A stretch of DNA of 64,000 bases. Source: Neofusicoccum parvum. Lineage: Eukaryota > Ascomycota > Dothideomycetes > Botryosphaeriales > Botryosphaeriaceae. The position numbers and the translations under genes are program-made. The DNA is taken from the NCBI GenBank assembly GCA_020912385.1, contig CP087217.1, positions 1 through 64,000 on the forward strand, read 5' to 3'. This document shows positions 10,020-19,902 of the stretch, piece after piece (position 1 is the first letter of the stretch; the number at the start of each line of letters is the position of its first letter). The notes below the pieces were generated by a model. The model was given only the letters and a program-made list of their open reading frames with translations, had not been told where the DNA came from and searched no databases.

Positions 10020-12625
10020 AGTTTACCATCCTAAGTAGGCCCTCTTTGATACTCCGTCTCCTAGGCTTTGATCTTCTATTAGCGGGCGCTTTCGAACCCC
10101 AAGGTACACCCGAAACCCAAGAAAACTGTACCACTCCTGACTAGTAGCCCGGTATTCTATTCTTCGTGCCTCTATATATCTAGGCGCCTCCTAGAGACCT
10201 CTCGCGTACACTATGCCCGTAATCTAAGAGCCGTGAGTTGCCTGCTCATCCGCTAGCTTCTTGTCCATTCCATAGTCCCGTTTAAAACCCCCATATTTCA
10301 GATGCTGGCGTAAGATTGTAATAGCAATATGCCTGTACGTTATAATATTAAGCGTTGTGCCTAGATGCATGCTCGTTTCCCTTGCTAGAACAGCTCCTAG
10401 CCTACTACTATCCCAGCCGCCAGCTCCCTTCGGCCATAGAAAGGATGACGATTGTTCTAGCTATTAAAAAGCCAAGGTCTCGAGTTTCTACCAGAATGGT
10501 AGGACTAGCTAGAGGTAATACACTAGCAACTCGCTAACCTCCCTCAGGAGATATCGGTGGATAATCTTCGTTGAGCCGGTAACGTTGTATCCCTTATAGT
10601 AGGACGTAACCGTGCCGACGAGGCCGTTCTCAATGAAAATACTCCGGTGGTGGCCCTGCCGGGTATTATAATGCTGCAGGCTCACCAGTTCGGTACCACG
10701 TGCGGGTTGTCCGGACGTTAAGTAGACCAGAAGTAGTAGGCGCTCAAGAAAGCGGTCGACCTTAGCGAGGTACTGGCTTACAGCCGGTTTCTTCCAACGC
10801 AGCTCCCTCTTTTTTCCAAGAGACACGAGCTCATCCCGGAGCCAGTTATTGTCGAGTACACGGTTGATCAGCTAGTTTCTACTTCCACTAGGTAGTTTAA
10901 ACTGGGCCGCATTTCTAGCGTCCTTAAGGAAACTCCAACTATTTTGACCATTGCTATGGTCGTCCTATAGACGGTAAAGGACGAGAGCAGGTATAACCTC
11001 TTTATACTTCTCCTCTAGATGGATTAGAAGTAGATCTCGTAGCTCCTATTAGGCCAGACCCATCTCAAGGCTGATAAAGGACTTAAGCTGCTCTATGCTA
11101 ACGGTCGCCTGCTTATAGGTCACTGTGCTGATATCGTCTGACCAGATGATATAGCCAGTAACCGTAGTATTGCTCACCACCTTCTTTGCGTAGGCGCGGA
11201 GCCTGTATACCCAGTTAAAAGCTGAGCGAGACCCTCGGACCATAAAGCGCTGTCTTATCTCGTCGAGCAAGTCGGAGGGGTATTCAATAGCCCCTTCCTC
11301 TACAGTAAGCACGGCCCGCTCGATAACGAGCATCTGTGCGATCTTGATGAATTTGGACAGCTGGGGCGAGTATGTGAGCGGCCTATAGAAGCCGCAATCT
11401 TTTTTCTCGTCAATACCGAGGACGGTAAGGAAGCTGAGCACGGGGCTTACAAAGTGGCTGCCCCTAATGTTATAGTCCAGGAGGGAGATGTAGAGTAAAA
11501 GACACGCCCTATCTAAAGAGATTTCGGCTTGCTTTTGTACGCGAGTTACTTCGTTAGTCCTGCTACCGCTACTATCACCATCTAAGATAAGCGCGCGGAG
11601 CTCACTTGATAGTGATAGTACAGACTCGATGTGGGAGAGTTAGGGTGGAGTAAAGCGGTGTGCAAGTTGAATTAGCTGGTCAACCCGGCTCGTACGGCAG
11701 GTAAAACAGAGGAGGCACTTCCAGAGATACTTATAGTTGCGGAAGGTACTTTTTTACAGTTTAACCATGAGCAGCCGCTCCGTGCCTAAGGGCTCGCCGG
11801 CCATGAAGCTGTTGATGCGGGCCTGGTCAAACACGCTGATCTTGTCCTCGCAGATAGACTCGTATGCGCGCTTAACGAGGCGGTCCAGGCTCTGGGATAG
11901 TAGGACTAGTAGGGGCTCTGTTGCCGGGTCTGCCGCGTGGGCAAGTGGAGAGACATTGGAAAGATCGAGGCCGTTAAAGAGGGATGGCCAGCGAGTTATC
12001 TCTAGCTAGGGAGAGACTTCGGTCTTGGTGGTTTGGTCGCGGTAGATGTATTGTGCTTGGGAGAGCTCGCGGTCGCGCTCTACGAGGTCTTTCTTTACTA
12101 GCTCCCTAATAAGGTCGCTTTCCTAGCTGACGCTTAACGGGCTGGTGCTTTCATCCTTGGTTTCGTCGTCCTAGCGAACCTGGCCAACCTGAAAGAACTG
12201 CGAGCCATGGCTATATGTGAAAAATCTTTAGCAGTACACTTCTTTCCTTCTAATCTGTAGACGGGTCTAGACCCGTTCCTCCTTTTGCTTTCTAGATCCC
12301 CCTAAGGTGCTGAGAGACTAATAGTGCACCTTACGCCAATGCTTCTTTAGCGCCGCTAGATTTCGATAGATATAAGAGCACTGCTACGGCTTAAGCGTGT
12401 ATTGTAGACCGTCCTTATATAGCGGTAACTGGGCGATAGGACGATTTACGTACGTTGGAATTACCAACTCGTACGCGTTCTTGATTAGATCTCTCCATTT
12501 TCGTTGTACGTCGGCTAAGGCCGTAGCCGTCTCTTTTGGGCCTAACTTATAGTACTTGCCCCGTAGGTAAGTCCGGACCTGGTTGAGGCAAACGGCATGC
12601 TTACAGCTCTTATAAGTAAGCAAGC
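10020..12625 (-). pseudogene. Decayed OrsD/TLH-like gene without a helicase domain
   Basis: Conserved pieces occur in the same order as in the TLH N-terminal half. The OrsD-like zinc finger is at 12384-12623. A block with FMVRGSRSAFNW is at 11049-11441, and one with TSGQPARG, FIENGLV and HRYLLREV is at 10509-10826. Last come a degraded TYRHIAI helix, an IVYARG motif and an FLGF motif, at about 10100-10370. Stops and frame breaks are frequent and many are TAG or TAA. Similarity fades just after FLGF, where the intact TLH runs into its helicase, and no Walker motif is visible down to 9714. Divergence from the intact gene is large, so this is an old paralogue and not a recent copy. Confidence 0.8.
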
Positions 12626-12759
12626 GGTATTCGAAGATAAAGAAGAAATATCTGTTCGATTCTGCTATATTACTATTGGATAGATAGTTGAGAGTAAAGA
12701 ATGCAGGTTATTTTGTATCTGCTGTAAGAAGGTGTAATGGAAAAGTAGAAGAAAGAGTC

Positions 12760-12989
12760 TTACTTAATACGTCTAGATTATTATTTTCTTACCCCTACTA
12801 AAGCGCGTACGCGTCGCGTTAAAACTAGGTTTAACTACGGGATATTATCTATCTCTTCTTATCGATGAAGATACGGCAGAATTTTGATGAGGCGGAAAGG
12901 CGGCGAGAGCGGGAAAGCTTGTACGAAATAGGAAACACCCATGTAGAGTCGACTCAGAAAGTAGAGTCGACTCGAGCATATATCTTAGG
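12760..12989 (+). repeat. Direct repeat, copy 1 (interrupted by LINE-C)
   Basis: Matches 16411-16617 in the same orientation. Shared blocks include ACTTAATACGTCTA, GGGATATTATCTAT, GCAGAATTTT, GGCTTGTACGAAA-like sequence and GAGCATATATCTTAGG. Differences are mainly transitions. Its right edge is the LINE-C target site. The nature of the element is unknown, and I see no coding capacity. Confidence 0.75.
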
Positions 12990-15900
12990 AGGCTAGACGT
13001 CAATACTTCCAGGAGCTCCGTGTACAGAAAGCTGCGCATTGGCGAGAATTTATCTCGGACCCAGGGAACGTGTGGAGGGCAAACGCTCTCACCAAAATGG
13101 AACAGTCATTCACCAAGGTCCCAACGCTTGTAAAGGACGACAAGGCCGCTAGTACGGACGAAGAAAAAGCCCAGATGCTAATGGAAACCTTTTTCCCACC
13201 ACAAGCGACACCAAGGAAACGGGGGGCCAACCAGGCTATACAGCCGGAGCCAGTCATTATGGCACCTTTAACTGAGGACGAGGTTAAAAGAGCAATCTTC
13301 ACAGCTAACCCACGAAAGGCGCCCGGGGCGGATGGCCTTACATTTAGAGTGTGGAGAGAGCTCTGGCCGGTAGTAGGGCGACACGTCAGCTGCCTGTACC
13401 AGGCATCACTACGGCTAGGCCACCTACCAAGAGCATGGCGAATAGCCAAGATCGTCACGCTAAGAAAGTCAGGGAAACCGGACTATACAGCGCCGAAGGC
13501 CTATAGACCGATTTCACTACTACCAACTATTAGTAAAGGCCTAGAAGCGGTCATAGCAAACAGATTATCATATCTGGCTGAGTCCAACGGACTGCTCCCT
13601 GCCAACCACTTCGGGGCCCGACGGCAAAGGTCCTGCGAGCAGGCACTAAACGTCCTAATAGAGAAAGTCTTTTGGGCGTGGAGAAGACAACAGGTTCTTT
13701 CCCTCGTTACCTTTGATGTCCAAGGAGCGTACAACGGAGTCCATAAAGAGGTTCTATATCAAAGACTCCAGACAAGGAGGATACCCCCCGCTATCGTAAG
13801 ATGGGTAGAGAGCTTCTGTAGCGAGAGAAGAGCGTGTATCACGGTCGGTGGTTTCTACTCGCCTGTGGCAGAGGTGAAGCACGCGGGCCTACCTCAAGGC
13901 TCGCCCCTATCACCTATCCTCTATATCCTGTACAATGCAGACCTCGTAGAGGCCCAAATCAGCCAGAAGGGCGGGTCTCTAGGCTTCGTTGACGACTTCA
14001 CAGCGTGGGTTACTGGCCCAACCGTCAGCTATAACGTCCAGAGACTACAACAAGAAGTAATTCCAAAGGCTGAAAACTGGGCCGTAGAGAGCGGAGCAAC
14101 GTTCGAAGCAGAAAAGACGAAGTTGATCCACTTTACACGGCTTAGCAGACGAAGGGATTCGCCAGAGGCGCCGTTAGTATTCCAGGGTACACAGATACCG
14201 GATAGTGAACAAGTAAAAGTGCTTGGGGTCCTACTCGACAACCAGCTTACCATGGTACCTCATATCACTAAGGTTACGAGCAAGGCGATCACGCAATGCC
14301 TGGCGATCAAGAGACTTAAAGGTGTTAGCCCAAGAGGAATAAGACAACTATACCAGGCGACGGTTACCCCAATAACCGACTACGCGGCGTCAACGTGGTA
14401 CGGTCCAGGGCGACTAGGAGTAGGAAAGCTAGTACGGCATCTAGAAAGAGTCCAGCGATTAGGAGCACAGGCGATCACAGGCGCCTTCCGTACAGTCGCC
14501 CTCCCTACTGCCGAAGGAGAGGCGTGCCTAATACCAGTAGATCTTCGGTTACGCGCAAAAGTATCGAAGTATCTAGTAAGGCTATACACGCTACCAGCGG
14601 ATAACCCAGTAGTAGACTGCGTCAAGCGTTTTCCTAAGCAGGGAGAGGTATATCCCTCCCCACTAAGAAAGACTTGGGACTATTACGGAAGCATCATTGC
14701 TCCAGAAAGGACAGCCCCTATAGAGACTATTGTACCATGGACGCTCCCACCGTGGGAGCGCGATATCCAGCCAAATATCGTTATTACCAACCGGGACAGT
14801 GCGACAGCTAAGGTGCAGACCCTACCGACCGCGGATACTATCTTTACCGATGGGTCAAGCAGGCACGGGCTCTGTGGCGCGGCAGCAGTACGCTGGACTA
14901 GAATTAAAGGCTTCACGGTAATCAGGCAAGAGACAGTAGAACGGAGCCAAAATTCAACAGTGGTAATGGCGGAATTACAAGCTATGGTGTTTGCACTGGA
15001 ATGGCTAGCCCAGCGCCCGCGGCAGATAAATGCACCAATACCGGGCCGCATCGTGCACACTTTCTGGATAGTTACGGACAGTATAAAGGCACTCCAGCGG
15101 GTAGGGACGTCACAAGCAAGCCTGTCAGGCCAGTATCTGGTTAAGAGAATACGGGAGCTTATAGTTAGGATCGAGGTTAAGGGCGCAGCAGTCATGTTTA
15201 TGTGGGTTCCAGCCCATAGTGGAGTCGCCGGGAACGAGGCGGCACACCAAGCCGCGCAAGAGACAACAGTACCTGGGCTACGACCAACGATCGATAGGCG
15301 AAACAGGCGGCGAGCAAGGGAAACAGTTGAGGCGCTGGTAAGGCAGCGGCTACGCCAGGAACGAGAGGACGCAGCAGTAAAGCCAAGCCCGTGGGGGAAA
15401 TACACGCGCAAGCTGGATGGAGCCTTCCCAGGACAACACACACTACGGCTATATAATAGCCTCGACGCGGAAAGTGCAGCAATCCTCATCCAGTGTCGGA
15501 CTAATCATAGCTTCCTTCGGGAATTTCTCTACCAGCTACGGAGAGAGGAATCAGGACAGTGCGAGTGTGGACATGGGCTGGAGACAGTACAGCATGTCCT
15601 TTTGGTCTGCCCGCAGTGGCAGCAGGCCCGTAAAGATTTAGCAAGTAGCGTGGGGGAAAGGTGGGGAGACGTTTCATACATGCTTGGAGGGTGGAGTAGG
15701 AGGCAGGACTGGCGGACTGGGCAACCGGTCGATGGGCCAAAGGAACGATGGAGGCCGGACATACGGGTAGTGAAGGCGGTGATTCAATTCCTAAAATCAA
15801 CTGCACGGCTGTCTGGCCTAGATAGGACTAGCGGGGCGACGCAGCCGCCGCACGATCACTAAACGGAGTTGGGCTGAGAAGTGAGGCAAGGCAATGACGA

Positions 15901-16003
15901 ATGAAAGGCGCGGTAATGTATATAGGATGGCTCTTATGTCTCCACAGAAGACATCGTAGCCTGATTAGACCAATCCAATCCAATCCAATCCATATATCTT
16001 AGG
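12977..16003 (+). mobile_element. LINE-C: 5'-truncated Tad1-like LINE with 13-bp target duplication
   Basis: A 3.0-kb insertion (12990-15990) between copies of CATATATCTTAGG (12977-12989 and 15991-16003). It starts in mid-ORF2, so ORF1 and the endonuclease domain are absent, and it ends in a (CCAAT)n tail (about 15970-15990). The 3' UTR shares GGCTCTTAT and ATCGTAGCCTGA with LINE-D, which places both in one lineage. The open frame carries no nonsense codon, so the insertion looks young. Confidence 0.93.
12992..15862 (+). CDS. LINE-C ORF2 fragment: reverse transcriptase and RNase H
   Basis: Open from the insertion junction at 12992 to the stop at 15862, about 956 residues, with no native start because the 5' end is lost. 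The reverse transcriptase follows the LINE order: KAYRPISLLPT, GARRQRS, FDVQGAYN, GLPQGSPLSP and the catalytic FVDD box (near 13990). RNase H follows with FTDGSS, an AELQAMV Glu helix, VTDS and the HSGVAGNE His/Asp region (about 14840-15240). A terminal C-x-C-x8-H-x4-C knuckle lies at about 15560-15610. It would need the missing endonuclease to retrotranspose by itself. Confidence 0.92.
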   Translation, partial: ARRQYFQELRVQKAAHWREFISDPGNVWRANALTKMEQSFTKVPTLVKDDKAASTDEEKAQMLMETFFPPQATPRKRGANQAIQPEPVIMAPLTEDEVKRAIFTANPRKAPGADGLTFRVWRELWPVVGRHVSCLYQASLRLGHLPRAWRIAKIVTLRKSGKPDYTAPKAYRPISLLPTISKGLEAVIANRLSYLAESNGLLPANHFGARRQRSCEQALNVLIEKVFWAWRRQQVLSLVTFDVQGAYNGVHKEVLYQRLQTRRIPPAIVRWVESFCSERRACITVGGFYSPVAEVKHAGLPQGSPLSPILYILYNADLVEAQISQKGGSLGFVDDFTAWVTGPTVSYNVQRLQQEVIPKAENWAVESGATFEAEKTKLIHFTRLSRRRDSPEAPLVFQGTQIPDSEQVKVLGVLLDNQLTMVPHITKVTSKAITQCLAIKRLKGVSPRGIRQLYQATVTPITDYAASTWYGPGRLGVGKLVRHLERVQRLGAQAITGAFRTVALPTAEGEACLIPVDLRLRAKVSKYLVRLYTLPADNPVVDCVKRFPKQGEVYPSPLRKTWDYYGSIIAPERTAPIETIVPWTLPPWERDIQPNIVITNRDSATAKVQTLPTADTIFTDGSSRHGLCGAAAVRWTRIKGFTVIRQETVERSQNSTVVMAELQAMVFALEWLAQRPRQINAPIPGRIVHTFWIVTDSIKALQRVGTSQASLSGQYLVKRIRELIVRIEVKGAAVMFMWVPAHSGVAGNEAAHQAAQETTVPGLRPTIDRRNRRRARETVEALVRQRLRQEREDAAVKPSPWGKYTRKLDGAFPGQHTLRLYNSLDAESAAILIQCRTNHSFLREFLYQLRREESGQCECGHGLETVQHVLLVCPQWQQARKDLASSVGERWGDVSYMLGGWSRRQDWRTGQPVDGPKERWRPDIRVVKAVIQFLKSTARLSGLDRTSGATQPPHDH

Positions 16004-16104
16004 GGAGTAGTGAGAGTACTATCTTAATAGTATATAATATATATAACTACTATAGGTCTTTCTATAGTATATATTCTATTCTATTTACTATCTTTCTACT
16101 ATTT

Positions 16105-16322
16105 CTCTTATTCTACAACGACTGCGCCGTAATAAATAGCCACTACTAGTAAATAGAAAAAACAGAATAAGAAGAGAAAGATATACCTAAGTAGAGAAAA
16201 AAGATTTTTATCTATTAAATAAAGTTTTCCCCCTTATATAAAATAGTTATAGATAGCCAGCCCTGTATAGACCTATAAGGGAGCTATATTAGGAAGAAAT
16301 AAATTTATCTATTTATCTATAT
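16105..16322 (+). mobile_element. RIP-mutated 3' UTR relic of the LINE-B family
   Basis: Aligns by eye with the 3' UTR of LINE-B (about 61660-61860). Shared blocks include CCACTACT, GGTTTTCCCCC-like sequence, TATAGATAGCC, a GTAAGGGAGCTA-like block and the ATCTATTTAT tail. Nearly all differences replace C by T or G by A, as expected from RIP. No coding sequence survives, so this is a 5'-truncated or eroded insertion. Confidence 0.78.
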
Positions 16323-16410
16323 ATAAGTAAAGAGTTAGAAGGAAGTTTTACTTAGTTTATCTAAAATAGAAGAAGATATAGTAGTTAAAGAATAGTATAA
16401 ACGTACTTAA

Positions 16411-16622
16411 TACGTCTAAGCTGTTTTCGTACCCCTATTAGAGCGTGTATATATCGCGTTAAAATAAGGTTGAATCACGGGATATTATCTATTAACGAAG
16501 ATGTTGCAGAATTTTAATGAGGCGAAAAGGCGTTGAGGCTATAGGAGGGCTTGTACGAAAAGAGAAAGACCCATGTAGGGTTAATTTAAAAGATAGGGTG
16601 GATTCGAGCATATATCTTAGGC
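16411..16622 (+). repeat. Direct repeat, copy 2
   Basis: Partner of 12760-12989, ending with the same GAGCATATATCTTAGG motif. It abuts the ORF at 16633, whose first Met lies only about 15 bp after the repeat, so the repeat may have removed the 5' part of that gene. Confidence 0.75.
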
Positions 16623-16632
16623 TAGAACATCC

Positions 16633-17487
16633 ATGGGCGCTGGAAGTGGCTCTCAGCCGCTACATTCTTCCATTCAGCAGCACCCCCTGAGCTCATACTC
16701 ATATGAAGGCATGGACGGTAGCCCTGACTTGGGAGGTCTTTCTGAGTCACCTGGGCAGCTGCCTTGGTTCAATTTCATAGGGCCGGGCCCTCACCCTGGG
16801 CATTCATCCATGTTAATCCAAGCATCGCAGTGTCTTGAAGCTCGGCCTTTTGACTTCAACGGACTCAACAATGACCTTGGGCTGCCGATAGAAGAGCCGA
16901 TGATGCCTCAGAATCCTACTGGATCTGGTGAGAATCTACCTGAAAGATCGAATACCTCCTTCGAAGTTTTAGATGCTCGTTCTGGGCTTCAGGCCGGCTT
17001 TCCACGGTCTGTCTATGGTGGCAACTGGAACACCGAGTTCAACCCACAAGCGAACGAACAGCAGCACTGGGACCAAGGCTTTTCTCAATTCTGTTACTCT
17101 ACGCAAACCTCTCGTTACCTATTCCCAAATAGCCTGAGCACGGCAGATGCGACGAGTGCCAGTTCTCATGCAATGAATGGCTTGACGCCGTCACAGTTCA
17201 TGACGGTGGATAACGACACTGCACCAAATCCCCTCCAAGGGTACAGTTCTACAGCTTTCGTCAGAGGGCCAGCAATTACAACTGAGACCGCTGCCAACCA
17301 AAACATTAGCCTCGCTACTGAGTTTGGCTTCGAAGCCCCCCAGAATCTCGGTTCAAATGGCGCTTCACAATCGCCCTCAGTCGGCCACATGTATAGCCCG
17401 CAGTCTTCCCATCGACACGACCAGGGCCCCGAAAGCACGGAGGCAACAACAGCACACAATGATACTTTCGACGACAGTAAAGAATAA
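16633..17487 (+). CDS. Hypothetical Ser/Gln/Asn-rich protein, possible C-terminal remnant of a regulator
   Basis: A 284-codon frame with fungal-like codon use and no recognised domain. Composition is rich in Ser, Gln, Asn, Pro and Gly, with no membrane segment or signal peptide, like the disordered activation part of many fungal transcription factors. No DNA-binding domain is visible in the frame. Sequence upstream of the first Met is repeat, so the 5' end may be missing. It lies next to the diterpene cluster on the telomeric side. Function is unassigned. Confidence 0.5.
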   Translation: MGAGSGSQPLHSSIQQHPLSSYSYEGMDGSPDLGGLSESPGQLPWFNFIGPGPHPGHSSMLIQASQCLEARPFDFNGLNNDLGLPIEEPMMPQNPTGSGENLPERSNTSFEVLDARSGLQAGFPRSVYGGNWNTEFNPQANEQQHWDQGFSQFCYSTQTSRYLFPNSLSTADATSASSHAMNGLTPSQFMTVDNDTAPNPLQGYSSTAFVRGPAITTETAANQNISLATEFGFEAPQNLGSNGASQSPSVGHMYSPQSSHRHDQGPESTEATTAHNDTFDDSKE

Positions 17488-17769
17488 AGAACACGGTATG
17501 GTTGTTCTGATCTGAGTAATTTTGAGCCCAGCTGACATTATAGAGTAAATTGCCTTGGATGCAAATGTACGCGTTGGATTACCCGCCCGTCTAGTAACTC
17601 GTTCTTGAGCTTTCATTACACTTTAGTTATAGAATATTCTCTTTTTGTATTTCGCTACCAACTTTCCTCTATTTTCTATCTTTATTATTAAAAATCTATA
17701 TTTCTTTCTGAGTCTACCGTGATAGACTACGCAACTCCTATGTAGCCGCCATAAGAAGATCCATCTCTT

Positions 17770-18245
17770 CTCATCAGTACCAGCACTAACACCGGCATAA
17801 AGCTCCTTAAGCACGCTCAGACGAACTTTAAGCGCGGCCAGGTTGCGCGGTACCTTGCGTTCCAGCTTCTCCGGATCCAACGCGTGAACCGAACAAGTCC
17901 GCGCGGTCGCGGCCGAACCTCGAGCGTCTCACGCTCGCGGGGACGAGGCCGGCCATCGTGCAGAGCAGCGGAACAGGGGGCAGTCGGTGTATTAGCTCGC
18001 GAAGTTGCGGATTAGCCGACGCAAGCGCCTCCCGTCAATACTTCCTTCAGCATGTCAAAGTCGGAAGCGGCCAGGAAGTGGTGCTCTATGGTCTCGAGGA
18101 TCAGGCTCGTGTCGGCGTAGACATCGCAGCCGATGGTAAGCACGGGGATCTTACGTTACGCGAGGTAGAAGAGGTCCCGTAGGAACGGGCGCAGCATCAT
18201 CCAGGTCACCTGCACGTATGTTGTGGGGATGCGCTTGAGGAGTCG
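17770..18245 (-). pseudogene. Glutathione S-transferase-like relic
   Basis: The minus strand from about 18245 reads as a thioredoxin-fold GST N-terminus in which KIPVLTIGCDVYADTSLILE gives the cis-Pro and Ser/Asp region. This is followed after stops and frame changes by LIRNFAS, YTDCPLF, and an ALDPEKLERK plus NLAALKVRLSVLKE helix typical of the C-terminal domain of fungal GST-like proteins. At least three nonsense codons and one or more frameshifts break it. It sits just upstream of the NmrA-like gene and could be a lost member of the cluster. Confidence 0.65.
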
Positions 18246-18489
18246 TAACCGAAGAGTACGACGAGTGAGGGGTTTATAGAGAGTACTATTGCTTTTTTTA
18301 CAATTAAAGAGATTAAATAAATTTATTTTACTACTAGTTCTACGCTACTTTTGTCATCTTTACTAATATTAAAAATAATTATATTTATCACCCTCGCGTG
18401 TGCATAACCACTCATTTACGCGAATCGTATACTGCACTAGCCCCACAATGATCAGTAATACTCTAAGAGTAGACCCGGACCTGCCGCGG

Positions 18490-18684
18490 TGTGACGGTTA
18501 GATGTCTACCCGTCGGCTAGTTATCCATTATGGCTTGTCTATCCGCCGGCCAGATATCTCTCCGCCGGCTAGATGTTCACCCGTTATATACCATACATCT
18601 TCGTTGGGTCGAAATGTATAAATAATTCATCTTCGCAGTTACCATACTCCACACTACATTCAGACAAAGGAATTCATCGCAACG
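18490..18684 (+). promoter_or_regulatory. Upstream region of the NmrA-like gene with four reiterated CGGYYAG motifs
   Basis: Four copies of a CGnCGGYYAG-like element occur at about 18493, 18511, 18544 and 18563. A TATA-like GTATAAATAA follows near 18619. Spacing to the ATG at 18685 fits a promoter. The reiterated element could be a binding site for a zinc-cluster regulator such as the one encoded at 19903-21235, but that is inference. Confidence 0.45.
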
Positions 18685-19805
18685 ATGGCTAAGAAACTCA
18701 TCGTGGTCTTGGGCGTGACTGGAAGGCAGGTGAGTAAATGATCCTTCCCTGGAATTCGGACGCCGCTCAATTTATAACCCGTCTTCTACATGCAGGGCAG
18801 CTCTGTTGCTAAGGTGTTTCGAAATCTCCCTGATTGGTCTGTTCGCGGCGTGACTCGAGATGCCTCCAGTCCCCAAGCTACCGCTCTACGCAACCAAGGG
18901 GTTGAGATTGTGTCCGGCAATCTCGACAACGTCGACTCGCTCTCCAGCGCCTTCAAGGGTGCAACTGCCATCTTTGCCGTCACCGACTTCTGGTCCCCGT
19001 TCCAAGATCCAGCTTCATACGCGCAGCTAGCGGAGGGGCAGACAATTAACGAGTACTGCTACGACCTGGAGCTGCAGCGTGCGTTGAACATTGCTAAAGC
19101 TGCGGCCGCAAATCTTGCCACCATTGATCGATTCATCTTTTCTTCGTTGTCCTATGCAAAAGAGTGGAGCAAGGGCAAGTACACGTGGGTATACCACTTC
19201 GACTCGAAAGCTGAGGCTGTGCGGAGGATCAAGGGAGAGTTCCCTGAGCTAGCAGCTCGAATGTCCGTCGTGCAGGTCGGCCTGTACGCAACCAACTGGA
19301 AGCAAGGATTGGGCGCCTTCACTAGGGTATGTCTGCCTTGTTTGCCCCCAAACGATATACTCTACTAATGGCACTTGTTTGTCAGCAACCGAACGGTAGC
19401 TTCAAGATCTCGATGCCCGGCAACGGCGACGCACCCATTCCCATGGTAGCGACGGAGAAGGACACCGGCAGCTTCGTGCACGCCCTCATCCGTAGCCCAC
19501 CCGGACTTCATCTTCTTGGATATGGCCAGCTGATGAGCTGGCGTGAGTACGCGGCCGTCTGGTCTCGCGTCACGGGAGCTGGACCGGTTACGTACGAAGA
19601 AATCACCGTGGCCGACATGGAAAAAATAATGCCTAGTGCCTTGGCGAAAGAGCTCGGTGAGATGTGCTTGTACATGGCTGAGTTTGGCTATGACGGTAGC
19701 GATCCGAGCATTGTTCATCCAGCTGATCTGGGAGTGGAGTGCCCGACGACTAGTATGGAAGAGTACATCAAGCAGGAGGACTGGTCTGATCTCATTAAAG
19801 CCTAA
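18685..19805 (+). CDS. NmrA-like NAD(P)-binding protein
   Basis: Three exons: 18685-18729, 18796-19326 and 19386-19805. Introns begin GTGAGT and GTATGT and end in CAG, and both are phase 0. The 331-aa product starts with a Rossmann motif GVTGRQG split by the first intron, then DASS, GNLDN and AIFAVTDFW, the pattern of NmrA/HSCARG proteins. The usual SDR Tyr-x3-Lys is not evident, as expected for this family, whose members often act as redox-sensing regulators and sometimes as reductases. It faces away from the GST relic and converges with the Zn2Cys6 gene (97-bp gap). A place in the diterpene cluster is plausible from position only. Confidence 0.88.
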
Positions 19806-19902
19806 GAATGTTCAGACTAGTGCCAAACAAATAGAGTAGCCAATGGACTCTATTCACCTAGGGATGCACGAACACCACCTGTGAATCAAAAACAATATAG
19901 CT

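Noticed and set aside
11737..12009. Plus-strand frame of 90 codons
   Set aside because: Antisense to the decayed OrsD/TLH-like gene, whose conserved blocks lie on the minus strand on both sides.
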